Under the pieces are notes generated by a model. That model did no database searches, had not been told where the DNA came from, and saw nothing but the letters and a program-made list of their open reading frames with translations. A stretch of 64,000 nucleotides of DNA, taken from the NCBI RefSeq assembly GCF_014640195.1, contig NZ_BMGM01000013.1, forward strand, positions 1 through 64,000, given 5' to 3'. The translations under genes and the position numbers were made by a program. This document shows positions 34,838 through 43,556 of the stretch, one piece after another. Position 1 is the first letter of the stretch, and each line of letters starts with the position of its first letter. The stretch is from Psychroflexus planctonicus. GTDB taxonomy: Bacteria; Bacteroidota; Bacteroidia; Flavobacteriales; Flavobacteriaceae.

Positions 34838-36166
34838 ATGAAACCCAAATTACTAATTATCTCATTTTTAATTGTTCTTTTTTCACTGAATTGTGCAACT
34901 TCCTTCGCTCAGGTAACTGAAGAGTATGCATTTACCGAGACCGAAAAAGCAGATTATCAAGCTTTACTAGAACGTATTGAGACCTTTGAAAAAGAAGTTT
35001 TAAAACAAAAAATTGAAAACATTAATGCTCAAGTTGAAACAGGTGAAATCGATGAGAAAACAGCTCAACAACTAAAAATTGAAGCTTCAGAAATAGCAGC
35101 GCAGAACATCAGCGATTTAACCCAAATTGTCGATTCATACACGCTTTATCTGAAGCGAAACGATTATCCCTTAGATTTTTCGGAAATTGATCTTGACGAA
35201 CTAGAATTAGATTTGCCTACCGAAGATCTTGAAGGATTATTTGAAGTTTTAGAAGTATTAGGTAATGTATTTGAAGATTTACAACTTAGCGATCATGAAG
35301 AATATGCAGCCTTGAAAGCAAAGCGAAAGGAAGTAGAAGCAAAAAGAGAAGAATTGCTTGAAGCTAGAGAAGAAATGAAAGCAATGCGCAAAAAACAATA
35401 TGAAGAAAGAAAATATAAAATTACCACTGCGCCAACTCCACCAACACCACCAAATCCAGAAGACCCAAACTCACCACCAACACCAGAAAATTTAGAACAA
35501 ACAGATGTGAGTAAGGTAAAAGGCTCACGCAGCACAGATGGGTTGGTACTTGCTTTGGGATTTAATAATGCATTAACTGATGGCGGCTCTTTGGATGATT
35601 CTGGAATTCGATTTGGTGGTAGCAGAACATTTGAAATTGGTTATGCAAGAGAAAGCCGTGTTTTTAAAAATGTGGGTTGGTTAAGTGTAAAATACGGATT
35701 TTCATTTCAGTTTAATGGTTTAAAACCAGAAGGTAATAATGTGTTTGCTGTAAACGGAGACCAAACCAATATAGAAGAATTCGATTTTAACTTGCGAAAA
35801 AACAAATTTAGAATGGACAATTTAATTTTTCCACTGCATTTGCAACTAGGCAGTAACGGAATAAAAACCAACAGCAAAGGAGCTCGTTATTATTCTGATC
35901 ATGATTTTAAAGTTGGTTTGGGTGGCTTTGTTGGGCTTAACTTGCTAAACACCAATAAACTGAAATATACTAATGAAAATGGTCAACGCATAAAAGAACG
36001 AATTCGTGACGACTTTAATACCACCAATCTGCTTTATGGTTTAAGTGCGTATGTGGGTTGGGATGAATTTTCATTTTATGCACAATATAACTTAAACCCC
36101 ATGTTTACAGACAATATTGTAGATACGCACAACATTCAATTTGGAGTACGTTTTGATTTAAATTAG
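34838..36166 (+). CDS. coiled-coil and beta-barrel envelope protein
   Basis: 442 residues with a signal peptide (LLIISFLIVLFSLNCATSFAQ). Residues about 25-200 are acidic and helical with coiled-coil heptads (AALKAKRKEVEAKREELLEA). They are followed by a Pro-rich linker (PTPPTPPNPEDPNSPPTPE) and a C-terminal PorT-like barrel of amphipathic strands ending in IQFGVRFDLN. The likely place is the outer membrane with the coiled coil in the periplasm. It follows the sigma/anti-sigma pair and ends at a terminator, so it may be the regulated product. Confidence 0.75.
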   Translation: MKPKLLIISFLIVLFSLNCATSFAQVTEEYAFTETEKADYQALLERIETFEKEVLKQKIENINAQVETGEIDEKTAQQLKIEASEIAAQNISDLTQIVDSYTLYLKRNDYPLDFSEIDLDELELDLPTEDLEGLFEVLEVLGNVFEDLQLSDHEEYAALKAKRKEVEAKREELLEAREEMKAMRKKQYEERKYKITTAPTPPTPPNPEDPNSPPTPENLEQTDVSKVKGSRSTDGLVLALGFNNALTDGGSLDDSGIRFGGSRTFEIGYARESRVFKNVGWLSVKYGFSFQFNGLKPEGNNVFAVNGDQTNIEEFDFNLRKNKFRMDNLIFPLHLQLGSNGIKTNSKGARYYSDHDFKVGLGGFVGLNLLNTNKLKYTNENGQRIKERIRDDFNTTNLLYGLSAYVGWDEFSFYAQYNLNPMFTDNIVDTHNIQFGVRFDLN

Positions 36167-36181
36167 CCTTTATCAATCTGT

Positions 36182-36212
36182 AAAGCGTCCTTTTTAAAAG
36201 GGCGCTTTTTTG
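36182..36212 (+). terminator. intrinsic terminator of the sigma module
   Basis: Stem AAGCGTCC / GGGCGCTT (one wobble pair) with a 9-base loop is followed by TTTTT. It lies 16 bases after the stop at 36166. Confidence 0.85.
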
Positions 36213-36240
36213 TTTTTAAAAACAAAGTAAGTGTATTTTT

Positions 36241-36585
36241 GTGCTTTATAAATTTGTTCTTTTGCAAACCTTTATACATTACCTCCTGCATTTTGGGGCC
36301 ATTGGTATTATTGCTTATGTGTACTGGCCCAAAAAATGGTTTAAGGCTTATTTAATTTTATTTGCAACGATGTTAGTAGATGTAGATCATCTGTGGGCAA
36401 ATCCTATTTTTGATCCTGATAGATGTAGTATTGGCTTTCATACTTTTCATTCGTATCCAATGATTGCGGTTTATTTCTTAGGAGCTATTTTTGTAAAACA
36501 TGCTATTTTACGTTTAATTTTTATCGGTTTACTTTTCCACATGTTTACCGATGGGTTGGATTGTTTGTGGAATGCTTACCTGTAA
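36241..36585 (+). CDS. DUF6122-like integral membrane protein
   Basis: 114 residues, three membrane helices. DVDHLWANPIFDPDRCSIGFH and LFHMFTDGLDCLW hold conserved Asp/His residues (DxDH, HTFHS, HMxxDxxDC), as in metal-dependent membrane hydrolases of the YdjM type. I take it to be DUF6122. The start is a GTG at 36241; a TTG at 36262 is an alternative. No substrate is known. It stands alone between a terminator and a repeat-like element. Confidence 0.75.
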   Translation: MLYKFVLLQTFIHYLLHFGAIGIIAYVYWPKKWFKAYLILFATMLVDVDHLWANPIFDPDRCSIGFHTFHSYPMIAVYFLGAIFVKHAILRLIFIGLLFHMFTDGLDCLWNAYL

Positions 36586-36770
36586 CCTACGGATTGCGTT
36601 AAGGATTGAACAGAAAGCCCGCAAAGCAAAAGCCAATAGTTGTTGTGTACTACACAAGCGACTTTACGAAGCTATTGTGGTACCATAAAACTTGGCTTTG
36701 GCTGCGTACTTGGCGTGAAAGCCTGACCTTGCTTTTGTGGCAAGGGAACGCCCAAATAATCCACTAGTAA
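36586..36770. repeat. structured intergenic element with nested inverted repeats
   Basis: After the stop at 36585 the sequence holds several complementary blocks. They are the palindrome TTGTGTACTACACAA, an enclosing CAATAG / CTATTG pair, an AGCCAA / TTGGCT pair, and GGGAACGCCC near the end; GAAAGCC occurs twice. Its G+C content is higher than the surroundings and no frame is plausible. It looks like a member of the dispersed structured elements of Flavobacteria or a non-coding RNA; I cannot name it. Confidence 0.5.
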
Positions 36771-36797
36771 TTAAGATTTTAATTGAAGTTTAGATTG

Positions 36798-36805
36798 TAT
36801 CTTTG
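36798..36805 (+). promoter_or_regulatory. TAnnTTTG promoter element of rimO
   Basis: TATCTTTG matches the -7 consensus and lies 18 bases before the rimO ATG. A TTG lies 12 bases upstream, shorter than usual. Confidence 0.5.
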
Positions 36806-36822
36806 CAAACCAAAATTTTGCT

Positions 36823-38127
36823 ATGCGTACAAAGTCTTTAAAGAAAAATAAAATTAATGTGGTAACCTTGGGTTGCAGTAAAAACATCTACGATTCTGAA
36901 GTATTGATGGGCCAACTGAAAGCCAATAACAAAGAAGTTGTTCACGAGCAGGAAGGCAACGTGGTGGTGATTAACACCTGCGGTTTTATTGATAACGCCA
37001 AGGAAGAATCGGTAAATACCATTCTAGATTTTGTACAGCAAAAAGAAGATGGTTTAGTAGATAAAGTTTTTGTAACCGGATGTTTGTCAGAACGCTACAA
37101 GCCCGATTTGCAAAAGGAAATACCAAGTGTAGACCAGTATTTTGGCACAACAGAATTACCAGCTTTATTGAAAGCTTTGGGTGCCGATTACAAACACGAA
37201 CTCATCGGCGAACGATTAACGACCACTCCGAAAAATTATGCCTATTTAAAAATTGCAGAAGGTTGCGACCGTCCGTGTTCGTTTTGTGCTATACCGTTAA
37301 TGCGTGGTGGACACAAGTCTAAACCCATTGAAGAATTGGTTGAAGAAGCTAAAAAATTAGCCGCCAATGGTGTAAAAGAGCTCATTTTAATCGCACAAGA
37401 TTTAACCTATTACGGTCTTGATTTATACAAAAAACGAAACTTAGCCGAGTTGCTACAAAACTTGGTGAAAGTAGATGGCATTGAATGGATTCGTTTGCAT
37501 TATGCTTTTCCAACAGGTTTTCCAGAAGATGTGTTGGATGTAATTCGAGAAGAGCCAAAAGTGTGTAATTATATCGATATTCCGTTACAGCATATTTCTG
37601 ATAAGTTATTGAAATCGATGCGACGTGGAACCAACCACAAAAAAACAACCGATTTACTGTATAAGTTTCGAGAAAAAGTGCCAGGAATGGCGATTAGAAC
37701 CACTTTAATTGTGGGTTATCCAGGTGAAACCGAAGCAGATTTTCAGGAATTGAAAGCTTGGGTGCAAGAAATGCGTTTTGAGCGCTTGGGTTGTTTTACC
37801 TATTCGCATGAAGAAAATACGCATGCTTACAATTTAGTAGACGATGTTCCTGAGGAAGTAAAAATGCAACGCGCCAATGAAATCATGGAAATTCAATCGC
37901 AAATTTCTTGGGAACAAAACCAAGAAAAAATAGGCAAGGAGTTTACCTGCGTTTTCGATAGAAAAGAAGGTAATTATTTTGTAGGCAGAACCGAATTTGA
38001 TTCGCCTGACGTAGACAACGAAGTTTTGGTTGATGCGTCTAAACATTATATAAAAGTAGGCGATTTTACCCAGGTAAAAATCACAGATGCAGCCGACTTT
38101 GATTTGTATGCGGAGCCGGTGGTTTAG
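36823..38127 (+). CDS. rimO: ribosomal protein S12 methylthiotransferase
   Basis: 434 residues. The N-terminal MTTase domain binds a 4Fe-4S cluster through Cys18, Cys53 and Cys87 (TLGCSKN, NTCGFID, VTGCLSER). The radical-SAM cluster is held by Cys148, Cys152 and Cys155 (GCDRPCSFCAIP). A C-terminal TRAM domain (residues about 370-434) ends the protein. RimO adds a methylthio group to the conserved aspartate of ribosomal protein S12. TLGCSKN and the lack of tRNA-type features separate it from MiaB. Confidence 0.96.
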   Translation: MRTKSLKKNKINVVTLGCSKNIYDSEVLMGQLKANNKEVVHEQEGNVVVINTCGFIDNAKEESVNTILDFVQQKEDGLVDKVFVTGCLSERYKPDLQKEIPSVDQYFGTTELPALLKALGADYKHELIGERLTTTPKNYAYLKIAEGCDRPCSFCAIPLMRGGHKSKPIEELVEEAKKLAANGVKELILIAQDLTYYGLDLYKKRNLAELLQNLVKVDGIEWIRLHYAFPTGFPEDVLDVIREEPKVCNYIDIPLQHISDKLLKSMRRGTNHKKTTDLLYKFREKVPGMAIRTTLIVGYPGETEADFQELKAWVQEMRFERLGCFTYSHEENTHAYNLVDDVPEEVKMQRANEIMEIQSQISWEQNQEKIGKEFTCVFDRKEGNYFVGRTEFDSPDVDNEVLVDASKHYIKVGDFTQVKITDAADFDLYAEPVV

Positions 38128-38152
38128 GTATTATTTTAATTCTAACAATATA

Positions 38153-38191
38153 AAAAACCCTGCAAGCGTTCAAAACGCTTGCAGGGTTTTT
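38153..38191 (+). terminator. perfect 18-bp hairpin terminator after rimO (repeat family)
   Basis: The stem ACCCTGCAAGCGTT / AACGCTTGCAGGGT, extended by A/T pairs to 18 bp, has a 3-base loop and ends in TTTTT. The same hairpin recurs at 41158-41193 and related CTGCAAG hairpins at 38281, 40584 and 41283. Confidence 0.8.
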
Positions 38192-38280
38192 GTTGAAGAA
38201 AGAATTTAAAAAATCCATTGGTATGATGCGATTGTTTTTTCATTAACAAAATTTTATTTTTTATGCTAACAAAATGAAAT

Positions 38281-38313
38281 AAACCTGCAAGGTCTCTGAG
38301 ACCTTGCAGGTTT
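38281..38313. repeat. CTGCAAG-family palindrome
   Basis: A 15-bp perfect stem (AAACCTGCAAGGTCT / AGACCTTGCAGGTTT) with loop CTG. No T run follows, so it is a repeat element rather than a clear terminator. Confidence 0.7.
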
Positions 38314-38497
38314 CCCATCGAAGGATATTTTTTTAATTGTTTATATAACCCTTTTTTCGTTGTTAACAAAAATTTAACTCAAATTACGGCTCTGCCATAC
38401 GAAAAAAAGTTGGTTAATTTTTGCAGATTTTCTGCAAAAATTTAAAAATATAATGTGTAAAGTTGTTTCATAATTAATGTAAGTTATGGAATATGAG

Positions 38498-38530
<33 letters not shown>

Positions 38531-38676
38531 GCGTAACTGGATTTTTCAGTATTTGCGTTGTCGCGATTTTACTTAATAAATTATTTATGGGATAAATCTT
38601 TAGAAGATATTTACTTAATAATACTTCTTTAGGTAGGCTAAATAATTTTTTTAATTAACTAAAATCATTCAATATA

Positions 38677-40035
38677 ATGAAACATAATTCTAGTGGTATT
38701 AAAGCTTTAATTTTAATACTTATATTTCTATCTTATTCTTGTGAAAAAGATGAATTTAATAATTTTGAAAAATCAAATTTCAACACTGCGCCAAGCGATA
38801 AAGTGTTTAATTTTTTGGAAAAACAAAATGAAAAGACGGCCAAAACTAATGATAGTTTTATAACTTCATATGATTCTGAAATCGATTATGAAGAAATTAC
38901 CAATAGCGATGAAGAACTTGCAGTAATTAATGTCAACACTCTGCTTCCTGATTCTTACAGTAGAGTGCTTTTGTTGGAAGTGAATGGAGTGCTTGAGAAT
39001 GTTGTAGTTACTCTATCACTAAATGATAATACAGACCAAAATGTATTTTCTGGAGATATGTTAATTACAGATTTAGACGGTAACTTTATTAAAGCTTTTA
39101 AAATTGAAAATGATATATTAGTATCAGAATACTTAAACTATGTCAATAAAAGTATAAGTAGCAAAAGCTTTAATAAATCTATCAATGAAAATGATGGCTG
39201 TGAAGATTGTGTTTTCACGGTGTGCTCATGGTGTCAATTAGACGAAGTAGTTGTTACGCCTACACCACCTATAAAATACGTATCAATAACTATACTTTAT
39301 CCTATTGATGGAGGTGGTGATGGCGATAGTAGTAATGACTGGAACTACGGCGGCGGAGGTAGTGGTAGCGCTAACAATCCAAACAACGATGAAAACGATG
39401 ATGCCGACGATGATCAAGACCCATGTGATGAGATGAATAGTATGGAGAATGATAATGAACTCAAAGAAAAATTAGTTGAAATGCAAAACAACACTAGTTT
39501 AGACCGTGAAACAGGCTATTTAATTAATCATGATGGTGTGGCTTTTGATTCTATTGAAGGAGAACCAAACGCAGATGAAATTAACTTCAGCGTCAATGGT
39601 TCTATTGATGGATTTATGCATACGCATGTTTTGCCTAACGGAAGTTCTATTTTTTCACCAGATGATATATTAGCTTTGTTTCAACTTTATAATGATGGAC
39701 ACATTAATAACACAAGTACATTTATAATGATGGTTGTTACGGCTCACGGAACATCCTATACGCTCATGATTAATGATCCTGTAACTTTTGCACAGTTTGG
39801 ACAAAGCACATTACTAAACGCGTATAATGATTTTGATTTGCAGATTGGTGCTCAATATTATTTATTAAATGAAGTATATGGTATAGATTCAATTACTGCA
39901 AGGGAACTGTCAGTTTTACAGGCAATAGAAAATTCTGGGTTAAGTTTATTTAAAGGAAACGAAAATTTTGATGATTGGAAGGAAATTAAAAGAAACAAAG
40001 CCAACACCGAAACCGTTGAGGTAGATTGTAATTAA
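38677..40035 (+). CDS. lipoprotein with LDEVVV motif, Gly/Asp linker and JAMM-like C-terminal domain
   Basis: 452 residues. The signal (LILILIFLSYSC, Cys22) is followed by an acidic N-terminal region and then a Cys cluster (175, 178, 183, 186). A TonB-box-like LDEVVVT lies at 188-194, and residues 209-250 are a Gly/Asn/Asp linker. The C-terminal part has ETGYLINHDG (Glu279) and FMHTHVLPNGSSIFSPDD with His315, His317, Ser327 and Asp330. This is close to the JAMM metalloprotease pattern (E, HxH, S, D), although the HxH-to-S spacing is 9 instead of 7. Zinc-dependent peptidase activity is therefore possible but unproven. Two small secreted genes follow in the same direction. Confidence 0.65.
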   Translation: MKHNSSGIKALILILIFLSYSCEKDEFNNFEKSNFNTAPSDKVFNFLEKQNEKTAKTNDSFITSYDSEIDYEEITNSDEELAVINVNTLLPDSYSRVLLLEVNGVLENVVVTLSLNDNTDQNVFSGDMLITDLDGNFIKAFKIENDILVSEYLNYVNKSISSKSFNKSINENDGCEDCVFTVCSWCQLDEVVVTPTPPIKYVSITILYPIDGGGDGDSSNDWNYGGGGSGSANNPNNDENDDADDDQDPCDEMNSMENDNELKEKLVEMQNNTSLDRETGYLINHDGVAFDSIEGEPNADEINFSVNGSIDGFMHTHVLPNGSSIFSPDDILALFQLYNDGHINNTSTFIMMVVTAHGTSYTLMINDPVTFAQFGQSTLLNAYNDFDLQIGAQYYLLNEVYGIDSITARELSVLQAIENSGLSLFKGNENFDDWKEIKRNKANTETVEVDCN

Positions 40036-40050
40036 TAAAATATAAAAAAG

Positions 40051-40572
40051 ATGAAAAAAATATTAATCGTAGTACTAAGTATTATTGCTAATGTAGCATT
40101 AATGAATGCTCAGGAAGTAATTTTAAAACAAGGCAAAAAAGTACAAAATGTAGAAAAAGGCACTTACTATAAAACCGACCCAAGCTTAATGAATAAGTAT
40201 ATAGGCACCTGGGTTTATGAAGTAAATGGAGAGCAATTTAAATTTATTATCTCTAAAAAGAAAACAGCAGTAGGAGGCGTTTTTATAGACCGTTTAGTAG
40301 CAGAGTACCATTTGGAAAAAATAACAGATGTATATAATGATCCTGATGTTTATGAATGCCATGCTAAAGAGTATGGTCTAGAAGTACTTGCTACAGGCAA
40401 GCTCAGATTTAGATTTTGGGATTATACTTACCAAAAGTATGGTTCATTATATTTTGAGCTTATTGGCGAAAACCAAGCCCAATGGAAGCTTAAAGAAACT
40501 TATAATGCATTTACAGACCAAAAAGGTTTTACTGTACCCACCGAGATGGTATTAACTAAATTAAAGGAGTAA
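40051..40572 (+). CDS. small secreted protein, DUF6705-like, tandem copy 1
   Basis: 173 residues with a signal peptide (ILIVVLSIIANVALMNAQ). The mature part includes KYIGTWVYEVNGEQFKFII and LYFELIGENQAQWKLKE, and looks like the small Bacteroidota family DUF6705; this is from memory and moderately sure. It begins 15 bases after the JAMM-like lipoprotein and is about 80% identical to the next gene. The first 60 residues and the stretch around RFRFWDYTYQKYGSLYFEL are nearly unchanged, while residues about 85-110 vary. A role as inhibitor or partner of the lipoprotein is speculative. Confidence 0.7.
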   Translation: MKKILIVVLSIIANVALMNAQEVILKQGKKVQNVEKGTYYKTDPSLMNKYIGTWVYEVNGEQFKFIISKKKTAVGGVFIDRLVAEYHLEKITDVYNDPDVYECHAKEYGLEVLATGKLRFRFWDYTYQKYGSLYFELIGENQAQWKLKETYNAFTDQKGFTVPTEMVLTKLKE

Positions 40573-40583
40573 ATTAACATTTT

Positions 40584-40614
40584 AACCTGCAAGGAATCAA
40601 AATCCTTGCAGGTT
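40584..40614 (+). repeat. CTGCAAG-family hairpin between the tandem genes
   Basis: A 12-bp perfect stem (AACCTGCAAGGA / TCCTTGCAGGTT) with a 7-base loop is followed by TTCT. It may end part of the transcription of copy 1. Confidence 0.7.
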
Positions 40615-40628
40615 TTCTACAAAACAAG

Positions 40629-41147
40629 ATGAAAAAAATATTAATCGTAGTACTGAGTATCTTTGCTAATATAGCTTTGATGAATGCCCAAGAAGTAATT
40701 TTAAAACAAGGCAAAAAAATACAAAACGTAGAAAAAGGAACTTACTATAAAACCGACCCAAGCTTAATCAATAAATACATAGGGACTTGGGTTTATGAAA
40801 TAAACGGGAAGCAGTTTAAGTTTATTATCTCTAAAAAGAAAACAGCAATTAATGGATTATATATTGATAAATTAGTTGGTGAGTACTATTTAGGAGAGAT
40901 AACAGATGTGTATAACAATGATGGTATGATTATGTGTTATGCTAAAGAATCAAGACTAGAAGTTTTGTCTACAGGAAAAATTAGATTTAGATTTTGGGAT
41001 TATACTTATCAAAAGTATGGCTCATTATATTTTGAGCTTATTGGCGAAAACCAAGCCCAATGGAAGCTTAAAGAAGGCTACAATCCTAACAATGATCAAA
41101 AAGGTTTTACCGTCACCGAGATGGTATTAACTAAATTAAAGGAGTAA
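40629..41147 (+). CDS. small secreted protein, DUF6705-like, tandem copy 2
   Basis: 172 residues, a paralogue of the preceding gene with the same signal peptide and the same conserved blocks (KYIGTWVYEINGKQFKFII, FELIGENQAQWKLKEG). Differences concentrate at residues about 75-110, where copy 1 reads VAEYHLEKITDVYNDPDVY and this copy GEYYLGEITDVYNNDGMIM. The start codon context (ATGAAAAAAATATTAATCG) is identical at DNA level. The second 380-bp repeat begins 12 bases after its stop. Function unknown. Confidence 0.7.
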   Translation: MKKILIVVLSIFANIALMNAQEVILKQGKKIQNVEKGTYYKTDPSLINKYIGTWVYEINGKQFKFIISKKKTAINGLYIDKLVGEYYLGEITDVYNNDGMIMCYAKESRLEVLSTGKIRFRFWDYTYQKYGSLYFELIGENQAQWKLKEGYNPNNDQKGFTVTEMVLTKLKE

Positions 41148-41159
41148 GCAAAAAGTCTA

Positions 41160-41532
<373 letters not shown>

Positions 41533-41540
<8 letters not shown>

Positions 41541-41655
41541 ATTCTCTTTTTCAGCAACTATTAAGATAAGAAGGATTTGGATTTCTTGGGGTACTGATAC
41601 TTGGAATAATATACCATGCACCTATTCAGATTGGGTTAATGATGGTTATCAATAA
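41533..41655 (+). pseudogene. decayed 3' end of an unknown gene
   Basis: Immediately after the microsatellite an open frame reads ...SATIKIRRIWISWGTD, TWNNIPCTYSDWVNDGYQ and then a stop at 41653-41655. It has normal, Trp-rich protein-like composition but no start codon or upstream frame, since the preceding bases are the AC repeat. This suggests a gene cut off by insertion or by recombination at the repeat. I do not recognise the family. Confidence 0.45.
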
Positions 41656-41661
41656 ATTATA

Positions 41662-42558
41662 ATGTTATATAACATGTACAAGATAAGCATAGGTATAGCC
41701 AATTGGTTAATACCTATGTTTTTAACTTTTATGACTTATTCTTGTTTAGCACAGCAGGAATATAGATTTGTGTATCCAAAAGAATTTGGAGATGAAGAAA
41801 TTATATTGCGTTTTTATTTAGAAGAAAAACAACAAAAATTAGTGACAACAAATTCTAAGCTTTTTATTCCAGAAGATTTTATTATTGAAGCTGACTCTAT
41901 TACTGCTTCCTTTTCGTTTTATAAAATCTTTTTAGAAAAAGCTGATTTTGAAAATAAAACCATTGCTTTAAAAAGTGGGTTAGGACTAGACGAGGTTGTG
42001 GTAAAAACCAAAAAACACGTATATGTAGGTCCAAATCAAAAGAACGAAGTTCCTCACAGATACGCAAAAGGGCAATCAGCTTTATTAGATTTGCCAACGC
42101 ATCGTTTACCTGAAGACTTAAAATTAGTAGGAATTCGTTATCAGTTTAGAAAAGGAAATAAGTTAGTTCATGGATATTCTAGTAAAGGCAAACGGTTTAA
42201 GGTGTTTCTAAAGGGATATCAAAAAGATAGAAAAAACAAGCGAATTGATAATTTATTAGGCAAAGAATTAATTTTTAAAATTCCAAATAAAATACCTAAA
42301 TGGTTTGAAGTAGATTTACGAGAGTTTGATATAAACTATAAAGACTTTAATTTTTTAGTTTTTGGTTTTGAAGCTTTAGATAATGGTATTTTAATGCAAC
42401 AGTATCAACGAAGTAAAGAAGATTTATTAAATGAGAAGCCATCTCTACATAGTATTTACTCCTTGCATGGAGAAGAATCACTAAAAATTGAAAGAAAATG
42501 GTTTGATGAAACTGGTTTACCTTTAGTACAACTTATTTTTGAAGATTTAGATGAATAA
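41662..42558 (+). CDS. exported protein with LDEVVV motif
   Basis: 298 residues; the signal region is LIPMFLTFMTYSCLAQ, and the ATG at 41674 (MYKISIGIANWLIP) may be the true start. A first beta-sandwich-like part ends in LGLDEVVVKTKKH (LDEVVV at 109-114). The remainder is a Lys-rich beta-strand domain (LKLVGIRYQFRKGNKLVHGY, KRFKVFLKGYQKDRKNKRID) of unknown family. The next gene starts directly after its stop and encodes a similarly built protein. Confidence 0.7.
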   Translation: MLYNMYKISIGIANWLIPMFLTFMTYSCLAQQEYRFVYPKEFGDEEIILRFYLEEKQQKLVTTNSKLFIPEDFIIEADSITASFSFYKIFLEKADFENKTIALKSGLGLDEVVVKTKKHVYVGPNQKNEVPHRYAKGQSALLDLPTHRLPEDLKLVGIRYQFRKGNKLVHGYSSKGKRFKVFLKGYQKDRKNKRIDNLLGKELIFKIPNKIPKWFEVDLREFDINYKDFNFLVFGFEALDNGILMQQYQRSKEDLLNEKPSLHSIYSLHGEESLKIERKWFDETGLPLVQLIFEDLDE

Positions 42559-43416
42559 ATGGATATGATTTTATTTAGGTGTTTAGTTTTTTTATTAAGC
42601 TTTAGTTGCTTTGCTCAAAACCAAGAATATCAATTTTATAACCAAACCAATGCAGCACTTTTAGAAGATTATTACATCACTATTTTTAGCAAGAGTAAGA
42701 CCAATCATTTTTATGCAGATGATGAAGCCAAAGTAAGTTTGGATAAGAAATTGATACTAGCATCTGACTCCATACAATTGAATGCTAATTTTCAGAAAAT
42801 GAAAATTTCAAAGGCCAGTTTTAATTCCAATATAATTGAAGTAGAGCTCAGTCAAGACCTAGACGAAGTTGTATTAACGGATAAAAAAAATCTTTTTTGG
42901 ATTGGAGCAGAAAAGGGAAATAAGCTGCCAATGGGAATTGGTATAGGTGTTGCCGTTGCTATTGGCATAGATAGTCTGAAACCAGTTAAAATTTATGCTT
43001 TGGAAATTCCCATTAAAGGAAGAATTTTATTTCATAGCTCGAGCTATAAAAGTAAATTTCTTGTGAGGCTTTATGAAGTAGATGATGGTTTAAAAATAAT
43101 TAGAAAAATAAACGAAGAAGATTTAATCTATCAAGTAAAAAAGAGAGGCTCACATAAATTACAAATTGACTTAAGTAACTTAAATTATGAAGTTAGAAAT
43201 GAGCAGGCTCATTATATCGTAGTTAGATTGAATCGGTTTTCTGGAGATACACATTTTAAAACGGGTGATGCTAAAAATAATCCTTCTGCTATGAATGTAA
43301 CTGGTATTATTTCGAAAAAAGTTGATGGTAATATAGAACATAGGTTTTACAGGGTTAATGTAGAAGAGCTTGAATTTGTTGTAAAAGTTAGATTACAACT
43401 AGAACGAGTGAAATAA
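42559..43416 (+). CDS. exported protein with LDEVVL motif
   Basis: 285 residues with signal peptide MDMILFRCLVFLLSFSCFAQ. It has the same plan as its upstream neighbour: a short N-terminal beta domain with LASDSIQLNANFQKM (compare IEADSITASFSFYKI upstream), then QDLDEVVLTDKK (LDEVVL at 101-106), then a C-terminal domain with PVKIYALEIPIKGRILFH and FLVRLYEVDDG. The two genes abut without a gap, so they are co-translated and probably work together. No family recognised. Confidence 0.7.
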   Translation: MDMILFRCLVFLLSFSCFAQNQEYQFYNQTNAALLEDYYITIFSKSKTNHFYADDEAKVSLDKKLILASDSIQLNANFQKMKISKASFNSNIIEVELSQDLDEVVLTDKKNLFWIGAEKGNKLPMGIGIGVAVAIGIDSLKPVKIYALEIPIKGRILFHSSSYKSKFLVRLYEVDDGLKIIRKINEEDLIYQVKKRGSHKLQIDLSNLNYEVRNEQAHYIVVRLNRFSGDTHFKTGDAKNNPSAMNVTGIISKKVDGNIEHRFYRVNVEELEFVVKVRLQLERVK

Positions 43417-43556
43417 AACCTTTTGATTATATTTTGTAAAAGGTTTATTTTATTTACTAACTATCCAAAAAATGAATTCACTTTAAAATATTTCTGCTGA
43501 TTCTGTGGTGTTTGCCATAATTTATATAAATTTAAACATCAATAATTCAAAGTATT

